Source: Melieria omissa
Lineage: Eukaryota > Arthropoda > Insecta > Diptera > Ulidiidae
Length of the DNA: 64,000 bases
Direction of reading: 5' to 3'
NCBI GenBank assembly: GCA_963971225.1
Contig: OZ020267.1
Span: forward strand, 65,004,577 to 65,068,576
Shown: positions 12,342 through 24,290 of the stretch, piece by piece
Position numbering within the stretch: the first letter of the stretch is position 1
Layout of the letters: every line of letters begins with the position of its first letter
Translations under genes and position numbers: made by a program
Notes under the pieces: model-generated
The model's input: the letters and a program-made list of their open reading frames with translations, nothing else
Databases searched by the model: none
What the model was told of the DNA's origin: nothing

Positions 12342-12461
12342 TTAAAAAATCGTTAGTATTTTAGTTAAAGTTAATTAGTTTTATAAATTATTACACATTG
12401 ACATATGTTTGAATATAAAACAATTAATTTTATATAGACGAATGTTTAACAGAGAAAAATA

Positions 12462-13202
12462 TCAGGTGTACAACTTTGCTTCCGCCGTTTTCCGATAGGT
12501 GGCTGTACCGGCTGAGGCTGGTTGAAATACATAGATGGTAATGCCTTTAAAGTGAGTGTGGACAGTGCCTAACAAATTGTCATCGCCGTTTCAGTGACAG
12601 TTGTTCTTGTTTTCGTATTATTCACGCTCGAAAATGTCCGTTTATGTGCCCAATTCTCGCCATTTGCGGGAAGTTTTACTTTTCTGTTACAATTCGAAAA
12701 AAAATCCAGCTGAAGCGCATCGAATGCTCTCAGAAACTTACGGTGATGCTGCTCTGAGTGAAAGAACGTGTCGGGAGTGGTTTCAACGTTTTAAAAATGG
12801 AAGAGCGACATGACAAAGTCATCCTCCAACACGACAATGCTCGGCCTCACGTCGCAAAAGTGGTCAAAAAGTACCTGGAAACGCTGAAATGGGAAGTCTT
12901 GCCCCACCCGCCGTATTCCCCAGATGTCGCCCCTTCTGACTTCCACCTATTCCGTTCGATGGCACACGGCCTGGCAGATCAACATTTTCAATCCTTCGAA
13001 GAATTGGAAAAATGGATTGCTTCATGGATAGCGTCAAAAGAGGACTCCTTTTTTCGAGCCGGGATCCGAAAATTGCCGGAAAGATGGGAGAAAGTTGTCG
13101 CTAGCGACGGACAATACTTTGAATAATACATCTGTAAGCACTTTTTCGCAATAAAGCTTTTAATTTTGAAAAAAAACGGCGGAAGCAAAGTTGTACACCT
13201 GA
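12462..13202 (+). mobile_element. Internally deleted Mauritiana-type mariner
   Basis: The 741-bp element has identical 30-base ends starting TCAGGTGTACAAC and TA on both sides (12460-12461 and 13203-13204). The first frame starts at 12634 (MSVYVPNSRHLREVLLFCYN) and gives the N-terminal helix-turn-helix domain up to WFQRFKNG. The second frame (about 12813-13126) resumes with VILQHDNARPH (second catalytic Asp) and PYSPDVAPSDFHLF (third Asp), 34 residues apart, and ends SDGQYFE. The block between, with the first catalytic Asp, is deleted and the frame is shifted. A full mariner is about 1.3 kb, so roughly 0.55 kb is missing. The intact ends mean it could have been moved by an active relative. 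Confidence 0.92.
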
Positions 13203-13204
13203 TA

Positions 13205-14584
13205 CATAATATGAAAAATATGATTCTGCTACTTTTGCTGCCGTTTTCATTGTAATCAAGTAGTTGGCTACACAGCAACAGTTGAAGCAGAAACAACCTT
13301 GTAGTGATGTGGCCCTGTCGCTGCTAGCTTCAATGTGTTTGGGACATTAATTTTCTATTGTTTTAGAACTTTGTTCGTTGTATTTTCTGCTAAGTATTCA
13401 GATACTTTTTAAGTCTACAAATTCACTACAAATTTACTATCTAAGTTGTGACGAAAATGCTCGCTGTCACTGTGCAGTTTGCAATGAAGGCAAATGAGAA
13501 CACGACTCTCGTGTTGGCATACTTTTAGGGGAATGATAATTTCGCTAGAATATTCACAAAAATGGCTCGCAATGATACTAAAAATTTTGAGTCTAATGAA
13601 AATGTGCGAGAACGATATGCACGACAGACAAACAAGTATTTAATGCAGCCGAGTACAACGCAGAGGGGAGAGTTCGGTTTTAGCAAACAAAGATGCAACA
13701 CGGAATAGTCCAATAAGTAACAAATGTAGAGATAGTAGAGTATGAAATTGTTAATAAAGTGACTACTATTGTAGAGCTGCGTTGAAGAAATGTTGTGTCT
13801 TAATTTTCGGCACAATCCAGGGAAACGAATAAGCTTGCGTTGAGGTGGCCGAATTAATTTTCGTAATAATATTTAGGTCATTTTTATAAAAGGTCCAACT
13901 TAGACGATTTATGTAGCAACTATGGAAAAACTATCAGGATTCATTTTCAAAGAGTGTATTGAGCACAAATTGAGATATGGTAAAAAATGTGTTTATTATT
14001 ATTTTTATTTAAAATGGCGCCAAAAGTCTCATACTTTTACATCGAATTTTTTTTAACTAAAAATTCTTAACTTACTTTAACTTACTTCTTAACTAACTTT
14101 AAGAATTTTTTACTTAGTAAATTTTTTAATAGAAATTGTGCCTTCTTGAAAAAAAGTGTAGAGTTTTGGGCAAAAAATGTTCAGTAAATTATTAATTTTT
14201 TTTTTAAGCTTCCATTTAATAAAAAAAATTACGTACTATCTTAGAATATATAGTTGTGAAGTTACTGTCAAATCGATTGATTCAACTGTGTTCGAGTAAT
14301 CTTTTCACCGAGTTGGCAAAAAGTGGTTTTAAAAAATTCGAAAAATCAAATATTGAACCTTTTTAAATGTTTTTTCGACTATAGAAGCAACTAGACATGG
14401 TTTTTTAAGAATAAAAAATCTATTTATTCAAAATCCTAGAATAGTGTTACGCCTTCAGTTGAGTGATTCACACTTTAATTTCAATTTATTTTAAATTTAA
14501 ATTTAATTGGAATAAGAAACATTTACTTAGGCCTGTAAGTTGCATTGTGATATCAAGCAAGAGGTGAGTGGGCCCCGTTTCACT
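13205..14584. other. Non-coding AT-rich stretch
   Basis: No gene or bounded element is visible. The sequence is AT-rich, with T- and A-runs near 14050-14240. It leads into the 8-bp target duplication at 14585-14592. Confidence 0.5.
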
Positions 14585-14592
14585 TTCTACAT

Positions 14593-16985
14593 TAGGCTGG
14601 AGTGAAAATGGCCAAAAAAAAATTTTTTTGGAATATCAATTAGCTAGATATCTCAAAATGTGCCAATACATCAATATAAAGCTGTGTAAAAATTAAAAAG
14701 AAATTAAACAATTTTTTGATCTCCCATCGCAACTTTTAATTTCACAGTATTACGCGACATTAAAGATAGTCATCTTAAAATTCAATTAAAAATCAAATAC
14801 GCTTCTAATTACAATATTTAATGATGTCAAAGTTATAAACACATGGTTACAGGGTGAAGTGACAAAAATCACGTTTCGACTCGAACGCCGGCATTTGCTG
14901 ACGAGAAGCAATGCGTGCACGGATGTCGCGTCGAAGTTAAGTTTTGCAGGAACCTTGAACCTCCGTATTTGTCCACTGGGGACTGCTGTAGCTCTGGCCT
15001 TCATCACTCGTCGTAAGCCCAGTTCACGTATATGTGGTCGATGGTCCGTCATCATGGCCAGGAGCACATTCTCCGGGTGAGCAAAGTACGCGTTACGGTG
15101 AATAACGGGGTCAACGATTCCCTTGAGTTTGGAGCTGAGGTAACGTGACTTGACAAGCATCTGGTGAATCCAGAGAATCCGTGTGGGTCTGTCGTCCCGC
15201 CATCGAGTGACTGGAATAGATTAAGTCGCCGGATAACGCCCGATTTTTGTCCCGTGTTTACGTTTGTGCCGTCACACCCGACAACTTTAATATTATCTGT
15301 CTTCGCATTTTGCTCTTTGATACTAGCGACTAAGTACTCAGCTATGTCTTTGCTGCAGCCTGATGACGGAGACGTATGGTTGAAGTACGAAGAACCCGGC
15401 TCTGCGATGATGGTTATGTGTTCTTCCGATATGGTTTTTCTGTGGTACTTGTTGTCGACGGCGAGGACTTGTGTTAAAGTTTTATCCTTGCGGCCATCAA
15501 AAAATAGTCCATCTATGCCCTTGTGAGTGTGGTCGTCTTCATTCTGCCTCAGTTCCTTTCGAATTTTACTGCGTTTTCGACGGATTTTGCTTCGGTCGAT
15601 TACTTTGGATCGGTCGTTGAGTGATACGAGACCAAGATCATGCAGAACTGTTGTTGCTAATACAGCAGCCGATCTGTCCGAAACTCCGGTCCGATCGCAA
15701 GCTATAGCGAGGGAAGGCAGAGAGATAGTAATTTTTTGGCACTCTCGATCCTGATTTGGCTTAATTTTGAGTGATTCTCTATCTGGGATGTACTCATCGA
15801 CAGTGGGACTGTCAGACGAGTCCGTGTCGTATTCGGAACTTTCGGCAGAATAGGGTTGACTTTTGCTCGCATCGTCATCGATCTTCTTAATCTTCATTCG
15901 TTTGAGATTTGCTTCCTCTCTTTCAGCTTTTCTTTTCAATTTTGATGTTACCACTTGATCTGTACCACCGATTATCATCTTTCTTGGCCCTCTCTGGTCT
16001 TGAAGGAACTGCCGTTCGTTTGCCGGAATTTTGTTGAGTTTCGTACATTTGCAATTGGCCACCATATCGGAGCACTTGCATTTGCTGAGATCAAACAGAG
16101 TGTTAGCTTTGTCACGAAAGTCCGATAATCTCCGTTGGTAGTTTGGTTGATTCCTTTTACATTTGTTGACTTTTAGCATTGTGTTGTATTTGTCGTGGAA
16201 CGATCTAAGTTTTTCTATCGCTTGTGCATGCGTTACTGTTGGAAGTGAGGCCCTTTGCCATATCTCTTCGACTTCATAGCACAGTTTTTGAGATATGTCA
16301 AAAAATTATGGGTATTTACCATTGTCCGTCTTCAGATCTTGTCAAAGTTGAATATATTTCTTCATGAGATCGGTGTAGGTCGGCAGAGTATTGGTCGGCA
16401 GGTTTCGTGGAGCGCCAAATATCACGCACGAAACTTTGTCTCTTGTAACTGTCATCTCTTTAAAAATATAAAGAAATAACTAGTAACCCTTCACTGCCCT
16501 ACCTTTTTGCGCACAAGTTCAGGTACTCACCTTTTTTTTGTTTTTTTTTAATTAAATCAGATGTAACGTCACAAGTTTATTTCGAATCGGTCACTTCACA
16601 AGGAAATCGTGAACATTCAACAATCATAAACAGAATTAAACTAGCGGGGTTTGCCACATTCCAACGATTAAAACACGAATTGTAATTTGTAATATTTTAT
16701 TCGCTCAAACAGGACTGCTACAATAAATAACTTAAAACCCGCAAACCTAAAGCAAAGGCTACTGAGATTTATTTTGAATCCTTAACTGAGTTGAAATTAC
16801 GACTTTCACTTCTTTCGACGAAAGTGAAAAAAGTATTACAAAAAATTATTTCAATTAGGTGATGGGCGATCAAGGAGTTGTTAGAAACTAATATAATTTT
16901 GCAGGATTGGTACCATGGACATTTGGCACATTTCCAATATACTAGCTTCTTAAAATTTTAAAATCAATTTTTTCACTCCACCCTA
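14593..16985 (-). mobile_element. 2.4-kb DNA transposon with 8-bp target duplication
   Basis: The element is bounded by the same 8 bases, TTCTACAT, at 14585-14592 and 16986-16993. Its ends are inverted and match at 15 of 16 positions (left TAGGCTGGAGTGAAAA, right end read inward TAGGGTGGAGTGAAAA). It contains one long minus-strand gene, broken by stops and a frameshift (14786-16455). An 8-bp duplication is known for hAT and P superfamilies, among others. The duplication fits the hAT preference nTnnnnAn, and the right end fits the hAT pattern YARNG. The protein shows no hAT motif that I can recognise, so the superfamily is not settled. Confidence 0.8.
14786..16455 (-). pseudogene. Broken gene of the 8-bp-duplication element, unrecognised family
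   Basis: The reading starts at 16455 (MTVTRDKVSCVIFGAPRN) and stays in one frame through two stops (TGA near 16340, TAA near 16310) into a long open part. That part has a KRNQPNYQRRL segment, a Cys/Lys-rich patch (CKCSDMVANCKC), a basic/acidic stretch (KLKRKAEREE, then SSEYDTDSSD), and a conserved-looking block KVVGCDGTNVNTGQKSGVIR. Near 15155 the frame shifts, and the other frame continues with SSKLKGIVDPVIHRN, AYFAHPENVLLAMM and HIRELGLRRVMKARA to a stop at 14786. I have a memory of multi-copy arthropod proteins with the DGTNxNTG...GVIR and GLRRVMKARA blocks but know no function for them. Compared with those, residues between GVIRRLN and LFQSLDG seem to be missing. Its position inside terminal repeats suggests a transposase. 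Confidence 0.65.
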
Positions 16986-16993
16986 TTCTACAT

Positions 16994-17901
16994 GAACCAA
17001 TTAGAGCTGTTAATGAAGCAGAATAGTCTGTTCAAAACTCCAAAGGGCATCGCCTTCTGCACTCTCCACCTCCTTCTCTTCAGCAAAAGTCATCTTTGTT
17101 ATCTCAGTAGCTTTATTCCACATTCCATGTATTCCATTTATTGTGAATGCCGCCAACAGTTACTTTCACACACACACACGCACACACACATCTGAAAATA
17201 ACGCCAACGCGAACAATATCTCGCATGACAGGAATCAATTACAATATGCAAAGCAACATTGGGCCACACTCACACACACACATACACGCGTGCGCAACTC
17301 GTACACTTGTCAGTATGTAAACAGTGTAAATAAATGAACGTTGAAACACTGAAAATGTTTAAGTGCACTCGAGGGCCTGTAGTCAAGTTCACAATCATGT
17401 CAATAAATATTTAAATCCTTATTCAATCACAGCTTAAAAGCTCCCATACGGCAGTCAACGTGAAGGACGCTGCAGCAATTTTAAACGTCGCGCAGATAAT
17501 GCTGTCGTCGGCGTTGTTGCCATTGTTGTCGTTGTTGTTGTTATTGTTTTTGTTGCTGCTGCTGCTGTTGATAAGCGGCATATTATTGCATTACATAAAT
17601 GTGCCAATAAAATCAACAACAACAATTACATACAACTGCATGCCTGCACATGCACCTGATGCGACGCATACATTGCATATTACATACACACACACACACA
17701 CACACACATACATACATACGTACGTACGTGCGTGCGTGACTGCCGATCAGTCGCCATGTGACATTTGCCTTGTGAAATGAAAATTTCCTGAAATACCCAC
17801 TCGACCGAAATAAATGCCTCGGATGGGTTAAATACGCTTGTTGTCGCCACTGACGTAGATGCCGCCGCAACCTCAGCGCATGCACTTTGGCACGTGCAGG
17901 T

Positions 17902-17938
<37 letters not shown>

Positions 17939-18071
17939 CTCTGTCGGAGGTGGAAAATCTTCGGAAGATACTGAGCTCCAGCCCAGCATGCCGGATTTTT
18001 ACCGGCTAAAAACCAACCCCCCATCGTCGACCTTTATCCCCGCGGGACCGCCTCCCGGCATTACGTCACGT

Positions 18072-18103
<32 letters not shown>

Positions 18104-18939
18104 AGAGCGTTTAAAGTCTTTTAATAAACATCATCAATTTCGCACACACATGTGTGCATATGAATATGAAAACACACACACACACACAACTATGCAAACG
18201 TACTGGAATTGCGCACGAGGTCAACGCAAACGCCAACGGCAGCGGCGACGATAACTTTTCGCAAACATTTCTCGGCCCGTCGGCTTTTACTTTGGCCGTT
18301 ATGACCGCAACGCCTTTAAAAGCCGAACATTTAAGCTGTAAATGGAAATTCATTGTAATGTATTCTGTCGTTTTCGCCACCTTTACTGCGGTTCGCAGAA
18401 AATAAAAAATAAAAACATAGACTCACACATTCGTAGTGTCGCAAAATTTGCATTAAATTGCAAGCAAAAAAAAGAGCCAAATCGAATCAAGTCTCGCTCT
18501 GTTTCTCTCGTTTTGGCGCTTTTACAACTTTGATGCGGGTCAAATGTTATTAGAAATTTTTGCTGTCATTGGCAATTTAATGTTTCAGGCAAATTTCCTC
18601 CCTTCTCTTCGATTGTGTTCGGCTCAAAAAATTGCGTGCGTAGGCGTGAGCTGACGACACTGTAAAGCAAAACATCGAGTATTATAATTTGAATATGTAT
18701 GAAAATCAAAGGTCTGGCAATAAAGTGTAGTGACAATCAAATTTTTTTTGCAAGCTAATGTTGCCGAAGTGGTGAGAAGCAGTCAAATTGCGGCCTTGAA
18801 ACTGATTGGAAACATTGAAGGAATGGGATAGAAATCTTTTTCATTTGTTCTATATTTGTACGGAGTAGGTAAATTTAATTTCCAGCCTTTAAAGCTGTCT
18901 TAATGGACAGCAAATTCATAGAGAAAAGACTGTGCAATG
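16994..18939. other. Non-coding stretch rich in simple repeats
   Basis: No gene is supported. Simple repeats are frequent: AC tracts at about 17168-17190 and 17270-17283, a compound AC/ATAC/GTAC/GTGC tract at 17685-17738, a run of 36 T at 17903-17938, GT at about 18079-18103 and AC at about 18172-18188. The frames over these tracts are artefacts of the repeats. Confidence 0.6.
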
Positions 18940-20331
18940 TGGCTATGGTGGGAGTGAGGCTGTATCTGTGGTGAACGAATCTAGAAGATGAAACTCAGTG
19001 ATCTCTTGGCTATGGAGAGAGTGAGGCTGTTTCTGTGGTGAAAGAATCTAGAAGATGAAACTCAGTGATGTCTTGGTTATGGAGAGAGTGAGGCTGTATC
19101 TGTCTTGAAACCATCTGGTCAATGAAACTCGTTGATATCTTGGTTATGGAGAGAGTGAGGCTGTATTTGTGGTAAAATAATCTAGAAGATTAAACTCAGT
19201 GATCTCTTGGCTATGAAGAGAGTGAGGCTGTATTTGTGGTGAAATAATCTACAAAATGAAACTCAGTGATCTTTTAACTATAGAGAGAGTGAGGCTGTAT
19301 CTGTGGTGAAAGAATCTAGAAGATGAAACTCGGTGATCTCTTGGTTATGGAGAGAGTGAGGCTGTGTCTGTGGTGAAAGAATCTAGTAGATGAAACTCAG
19401 TGATCTTCTGATCATGGAGAGAGTGAGGCTGTATCTGTCTTGAAACCATCTGGTCAATGAAACTCGGTGATCTCTTGGTTATGGAGAGAGTGAGGCTGTA
19501 TCTGTGGTGAAACCATCTGGTCGATGAAACTCGGTTATCTCTGGGTTATGGAGAGAGTGAGGCTGTATCTGTGGGGAAACCATCTGGTAGATGAAAGCCA
19601 GTGATCTCTTGGCTGTGGAGAAAGTGAGGCTGTAACTGTGGTGAACGAATCTAGAAGATGAAACTCAGTGATCTCTTGGCTGTGGGGAAAGTGAGGTTGT
19701 ATCTGTGGCGAAAGAATCTACATGGAAGATGAAGCTCAGTGATATCTTGGCCTATGGAGAGAGTAAGACTGTATCTCTGGTGAGAGAATCTGGTAAAATA
19801 AACTCAGGGATCTCTTGGTTATGGAGAAGCTGAGGCTGTATCTGTGGTGATAGTATCTGGTAGATGAAACTCAGTGATCTCTGGGCTATGAAAACAGTGA
19901 AGCTGTATCTGTTGTGAAAAAATCTAGCGGATGAAAGTCAGTGATCTCTTAGCTATGGAGAAAGTGAGGCTGTATCTGTGGTGAAACCATCTGGTAGATG
20001 AAAGTCAGTGATCTCTTGGCTGTGGAGAAAGTGAGGCTGTATCTGTGGTGAAAGAATTTGGTAGATGAAACTCAGTGATCTCTTGGCTATGGAGAGAGTG
20101 AGGCTGTGTCTGTGGTGGACGAATCCAGAGGATGAAACTCAGTGATCTTTTGGCTATGGAGAAAGTGAGGCTGTATCTGTGGTGAAATAATGTAAAAAAT
20201 GAAACTCAGTGATCTTTTGACTATAGAGAGAAAGATTTTGGTAGATAAAACTCAGTGACCTTCTGATAATGGAGAGAGTGAGGCTGTATTTGTGGTGAAA
20301 GAATTTAGAAGATGAGATTCAGTGATCTCTT
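18940..20331 (+). repeat. 67-bp minisatellite, about 21 copies
   Basis: A 67-bp unit starting TGGCTATGGAGAGAGTGAGG and containing CTGTATCTGTGGTGAAAGAA and GATGAAACTCAGTGATCTCT repeats head to tail for about 1.4 kb. Copies differ by scattered substitutions. Two sub-variants alternate: one with GAATCTAGAAGATG and one with CCATCTGGTAGATG. One copy near 20228 is shortened. The unit length is not a multiple of three and stops occur in the frames, so it is not a coding repeat. The array ends just before a LINE fragment. Confidence 0.9.
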
Positions 20332-20559
20332 GAAGGAAGTAGAGCAAATCCTGACATCTGACTTCTCTTAGTGAGACTTAGACCTACTGGAGCTAACTGG
20401 AGAAGTGGCATCCAAGGCAAAGGTGCCTGGGAGAGGATTGTGGCAGGCAAAGTCGCCTGTAACAGGCTGCCAACTAGGTTAAGTAAAGTAGAGAAGGTTT
20501 GGGCACAGACCGTACTTCCACTCGGAGGCTGAAATGGCTCATTGTGAATCCGGTCTCAT

Positions 20560-20850
20560 ATTTTTGTGGAGCTTACATACCAACATTCACCACCCACGAC
20601 CCAATGACCTTTTAATAAAGCAAAGCTGATTCAAAATTTTAATTTTGCTGCGCTTGCCAGATTGAACCCAGTGGCACAGAAAGTGTTGTATCGTTTGAGT
20701 CTCTTCTTCATCCCCGCAGTTTCTGCAGACATCACTTGACGAGAGGCCACTTTTAATAAGGATTGATCCAATAGCATTAAGTCCGATGATGACTCCACCG
20801 AGCTGCTAAATGGAAGGTCGACTCAGGGATCATACCAATCTCTAAGAGTC
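20560..20850 (-). pseudogene. LINE ORF2 C-terminal fragment with zinc knuckle
   Basis: The minus-strand translation includes GVIIGLNAIGSILIKSGL followed by SSDVCRNCGDEEETQTIQHF and LCHW. This is the CxxC...H...C knuckle and surrounding segment that close ORF2 of many insect LINEs. Only this tail is present, and stops follow shortly after. It differs from the fragment at 2867-3115, so it comes from another element. Confidence 0.7.
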
Positions 20851-23819
20851 TCAGTGTACAGCAAGTGCCGCAGTCGTTTCTTCTAAGCCTTGAGGACTTG
20901 GCAACTGAGGATATGGCACCTAACTTTTGAAATCATCTGACAACGTTTATGCAAATTTAGGATTAAAATGAATGCCGAAGCGAACATATTTCTAGTTGAT
21001 ACTTTAACAGAAAACTCGTTAAAAATGATAAAAATTACAAAAAAAAAACTGAATGACGTTTGCGTTCGCACTCAATTTAACTTTCATTCTCACAAATAGT
21101 CGTCATTTTTAAAATCAATTTAATTTGTTGGCATTTTATTTAAGAATAAGTAATTGTATGCTCCACAAAAAAAATACAATAAATTAAATTCGTATTAAAA
21201 AACAAAAACTCTCACTCACCTCCTGGTCAAAGCACAAATTTAGTAGATTTGTGTCAGAAAAGTTTTAATTAAAAAATTGTTCACCTCTACTTACACCAAC
21301 AACAAAAAAGCGCTAAATCACGTTTTGTGTTGCAAAATTTTTTTCAAATTTTCTATTTTTTCTTTGATAGTTTTTCACGCTTCACGGCCAGTTTCCTTGC
21401 AAAAGCTGCTCTCACAATTAAACAAAACTCGCCGCCATTACGTTCGACCTTGAAAGCCACAAAAGAATGCACCATGAAGCTTTTAAGCACTTTGGCGGTG
21501 AATAATTAAAAAACAAAACTATGCACAACTTCTGGCAGAAATTCATATTGCAGCCCAAATCAACAGAATAGTTAAATCCAGCTTTTCAAGGCATTCAAAA
21601 CCAAACGCTCACCGTTTAACGCTCATCGCTGGTCGCAGGCGCATAAAACGCCAAATGTTGAACGTGTGCAACGGTGATAAGGCGAAAATAAAACAAAAGG
21701 CCGCAAACAAAGGCGAAATGAGTTGAGCGAAATTTGCCAGTTTTGAAAATTAGCTAAAAAGAAGGCAGACAAAGTGCAGGTGCAACTTGACGGAAAATTA
21801 TGGCAACTGAAAGGTTAGTTTGAAAGTTTGCAACTATGTGAGCATTATTCTAGGTTCAGACAACTTTTATGAGGCTCGCAAGCCACATCAAAACAAGAAG
21901 AAGAACGCACCAGTCAACAAAAAATACTTGCATCATGAAAAACTTGAGGCACTCACATTTTATTCTCGTACGTGACTGCAGTCAAAGTGTACACACAAAC
22001 AAATGTTTAGTTTGTTGCTTGGTTGTCCTTTACTGAAGAAACGACAGCTTTAGACCCTCCAGAGCTCAGACTTACGGAAATAGCTGATGCACAGATTACT
22101 GATCCACACAATTTTCTCACGCAGTCCAAATGGTTCCCAAAGGACCCCGTCTTGATCTACAGGGAACCAAGGCAGTGCAGGGTACCGGGTTCAAGAATGA
22201 AGGCATTAACAATGGAACCAAGTGGAAGTACTTCTACCCTTCTTCAACCTAACCTTTATCCTTGTTGTTAGTTTGATTTTCTTTTGGTTCTTTTTATTAT
22301 TTGTATATTTTTTTTTGTGCCAAAAAGTAACAAAAGGCAACGCTCTGTTATAATAAAAAAAAATAACATAACAAAAGAGAAGAAAATAATAAAAACACCA
22401 CATACATATGTACGGAAATGTAATCATTGACAAGTGTTTTCATAAAAATATCAGCAAAACTACCCATTCACAAAAATTGTCTTGCGAACGCATAACGCAC
22501 ACATCGACGCAACGTTCCCATTCGTTTGCTAACTTTATTGACTTTATGATTGTGTGTTCTTTTCATGTTTTTCCTCTACTATGGCCACTTTCTTATGTAA
22601 TAATCAGGATTTTGCGTCCTACAGAAGTGCGTGATGGCTCTAAGCGGTCGGGACGCATGTCTGGCGAAAAAATTTCGGCCAACAAACGAAACATTAAGTC
22701 AGAGGAGCATACAAGTTTATCAAAGTTTGTTTGGATGAGATTTATTTACCACAAGCGATAATAGAGCTGGCTTAGCGACTGATTTATCGTTGATGGAGAG
22801 GTGAGTCGATTTTCATATCTCCATACAACAGCTGTGCAATTTAACTCTTTCACAAAAAGATGAGTAACAAATACAAGAATCACTAATCACAATAACTATG
22901 TTATGTATTCAAGTCAAGTGTTCGAAAATTATGACTGACTTGAACTTTGCGCCTTGGGAGAACTTTTGCAGCATTCAATAACTCGGGTTGTGATGGCCAG
23001 TTTAGTGAGTAAGTATAATCTGTATAGAATACAAACTAATGAATTTTCATAGTTGCAATGACATCTGAAGGATCTTCTCTGTATGCTCGGTTGCCCAGCT
23101 AAGTAAAAATACACAAATTTTGCATTTAAAATCGAAATCAACAATCGGCTGGTTTTAAGATGATGAGATGTTTTGAATTTTTGATTTACATCTATTTAAA
23201 ATACTAAAATTTTAATCTCCGAAAAATTATGTTCAATGCAATAGTTGGAAGCTGACGACGACAAAGTAGACCGCGTCTCCTGTGGAAGGATCAAGTTTAG
23301 AATGCCCTATTATCTCTGGAGAAGGTGCGCGCAAAAGCGCCTGGAGACAAACTTTGTTATGGGGAGATTGTTATGCACAGTTTAGTAAGTAAATAGCTGT
23401 CATCTCCAACATAAAAATTCAACAAGAGCACTTTTCTGCTTCAACATTTTAAATGCGTAATAAGTGTTTGTCATCAGAGTGGCTGAATGAATTGTATGAA
23501 CATGTTTGAGAAAAAAAATTTGTCAACGCTTCACTCAATAATCCACCAATATGAGCCACGAAGCATTCTTTGTGTTTATAAAAGTTTCAAAAAAAAATTG
23601 CACAATTTGCCTTCGTTGTTGGGTTGATAAATATTCCATTGATGAAATCGCAAACCTTACTAACTAATTAGCAGGTATGCTACTTGAATTTATGGACTTT
23701 TCGACGTAATTTTGAGCATGAGCTTACTAGCCTATCAGTCCAGAAGTCGTGCATGGTCCTGCACTCCTCCAACTTATCAAATTTTTTCTGTCCTCTAAAT
23801 ATCTCTTAGTTCCCAGTTC
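20851..23819. other. Non-coding stretch
   Basis: I see no supported gene. A frame at 22023-22271 is free of stops for 82 codons but shows no domain and no splice context, so I do not call it. A CCTAACC-type motif occurs near 22246. The part near 23240-23400 could be a decayed element (a stop-containing reading ASPVEGSSLECPIISGEGAR), but I cannot assign it. Confidence 0.4.
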
Positions 23820-23935
23820 AAAAAATTTTACCCTCACCAGCAACGCCTGTAAGCGGAAACGGGCACAGGCGAAACCAGCGCACCAAACCGATCTTAGCAA
23901 AGTCTCAAACCATTTCGCTGTCATTTTCTTTAAGA
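23820..23935 (-). repeat. Dispersed repeat, inverted relative to 27610-27700
   Basis: Read on the minus strand, this segment matches 27610-27700 on the plus strand, with a shared core AATGGTTTGAGACTTTGCTA against AATGGTTGGAAACTTCGCTA, followed by GGTTTGxTGCGCTGGTTT. Each copy lies just left of one SINE-like copy. It may be part of a larger composite repeat. Confidence 0.5.
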
Positions 23936-24290
23936 GGCCATTGTGATACTACATATTTCACCCTTTTTTTGACATATGTATGCAACCCTGTCTTATTCAA
24001 CATGTGTTACAACACACATTTCAAGACGATTGGAGAAAGGGGGATGGAGGCAGTATACAGTTCAACGTCGAATCCGATTGGCGGTTGCCAGATTCTTGTG
24101 ATTCTCATCTGCTTCATGTATATAGCGATAGAAGTAGTTAGAAGTAGTAATAAAAGTAGTAGTAGAAGTAGTAATAGAGGTAGTAGTAGTAGAAGTTTCA
24201 CCAGCTCGAGCTAAGATTCGAACATGGGGTCTTCGGAATGAGAAGCCAGCGCCCTTCCCACTGGACCATCAAGGGCGGTTCAAAGTACGC
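23936..24290 (-). repeat. SINE-like element with tRNA-derived head (copy 1)
   Basis: The minus strand begins near 24282 with a tRNA-like head. An imperfect A box is followed by a B box GTTCGAATC at 24223-24215. The body and tail (…CCATTGTGATAC at the left end) match the copy at 27950-28395. A degenerate (TAG)n stretch at 24140-24195 adjoins the head. The head does not fold as a proper tRNA because the two acceptor arms do not pair, so I call it a SINE-like repeat and not a tRNA gene. Confidence 0.6.

Noticed and set aside
15164..15754. Plus-strand frames of 120 and 75 codons
   Set aside because: They are antisense shadows of the minus-strand gene of the 14593-16985 element.
17460..18104. Several overlapping frames around 17.5-18.1 kb on both strands
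   Set aside because: They are translations of microsatellites and of the poly-T run (polyleucine, poly-Phe and poly-Lys stretches).
22023..22271. 82-codon plus-strand frame
   Set aside because: It shows no domain, starts from a non-ATG codon, and has repeat-like sequence (CCTAACC) at its end. It cannot be distinguished from chance or a decayed element.
24203..24282. Possible tRNA gene on the minus strand
   Set aside because: The B box is present but the acceptor arms do not pair, and the same sequence recurs at 28308-28392 as part of a longer repeat. It is a SINE-like head.
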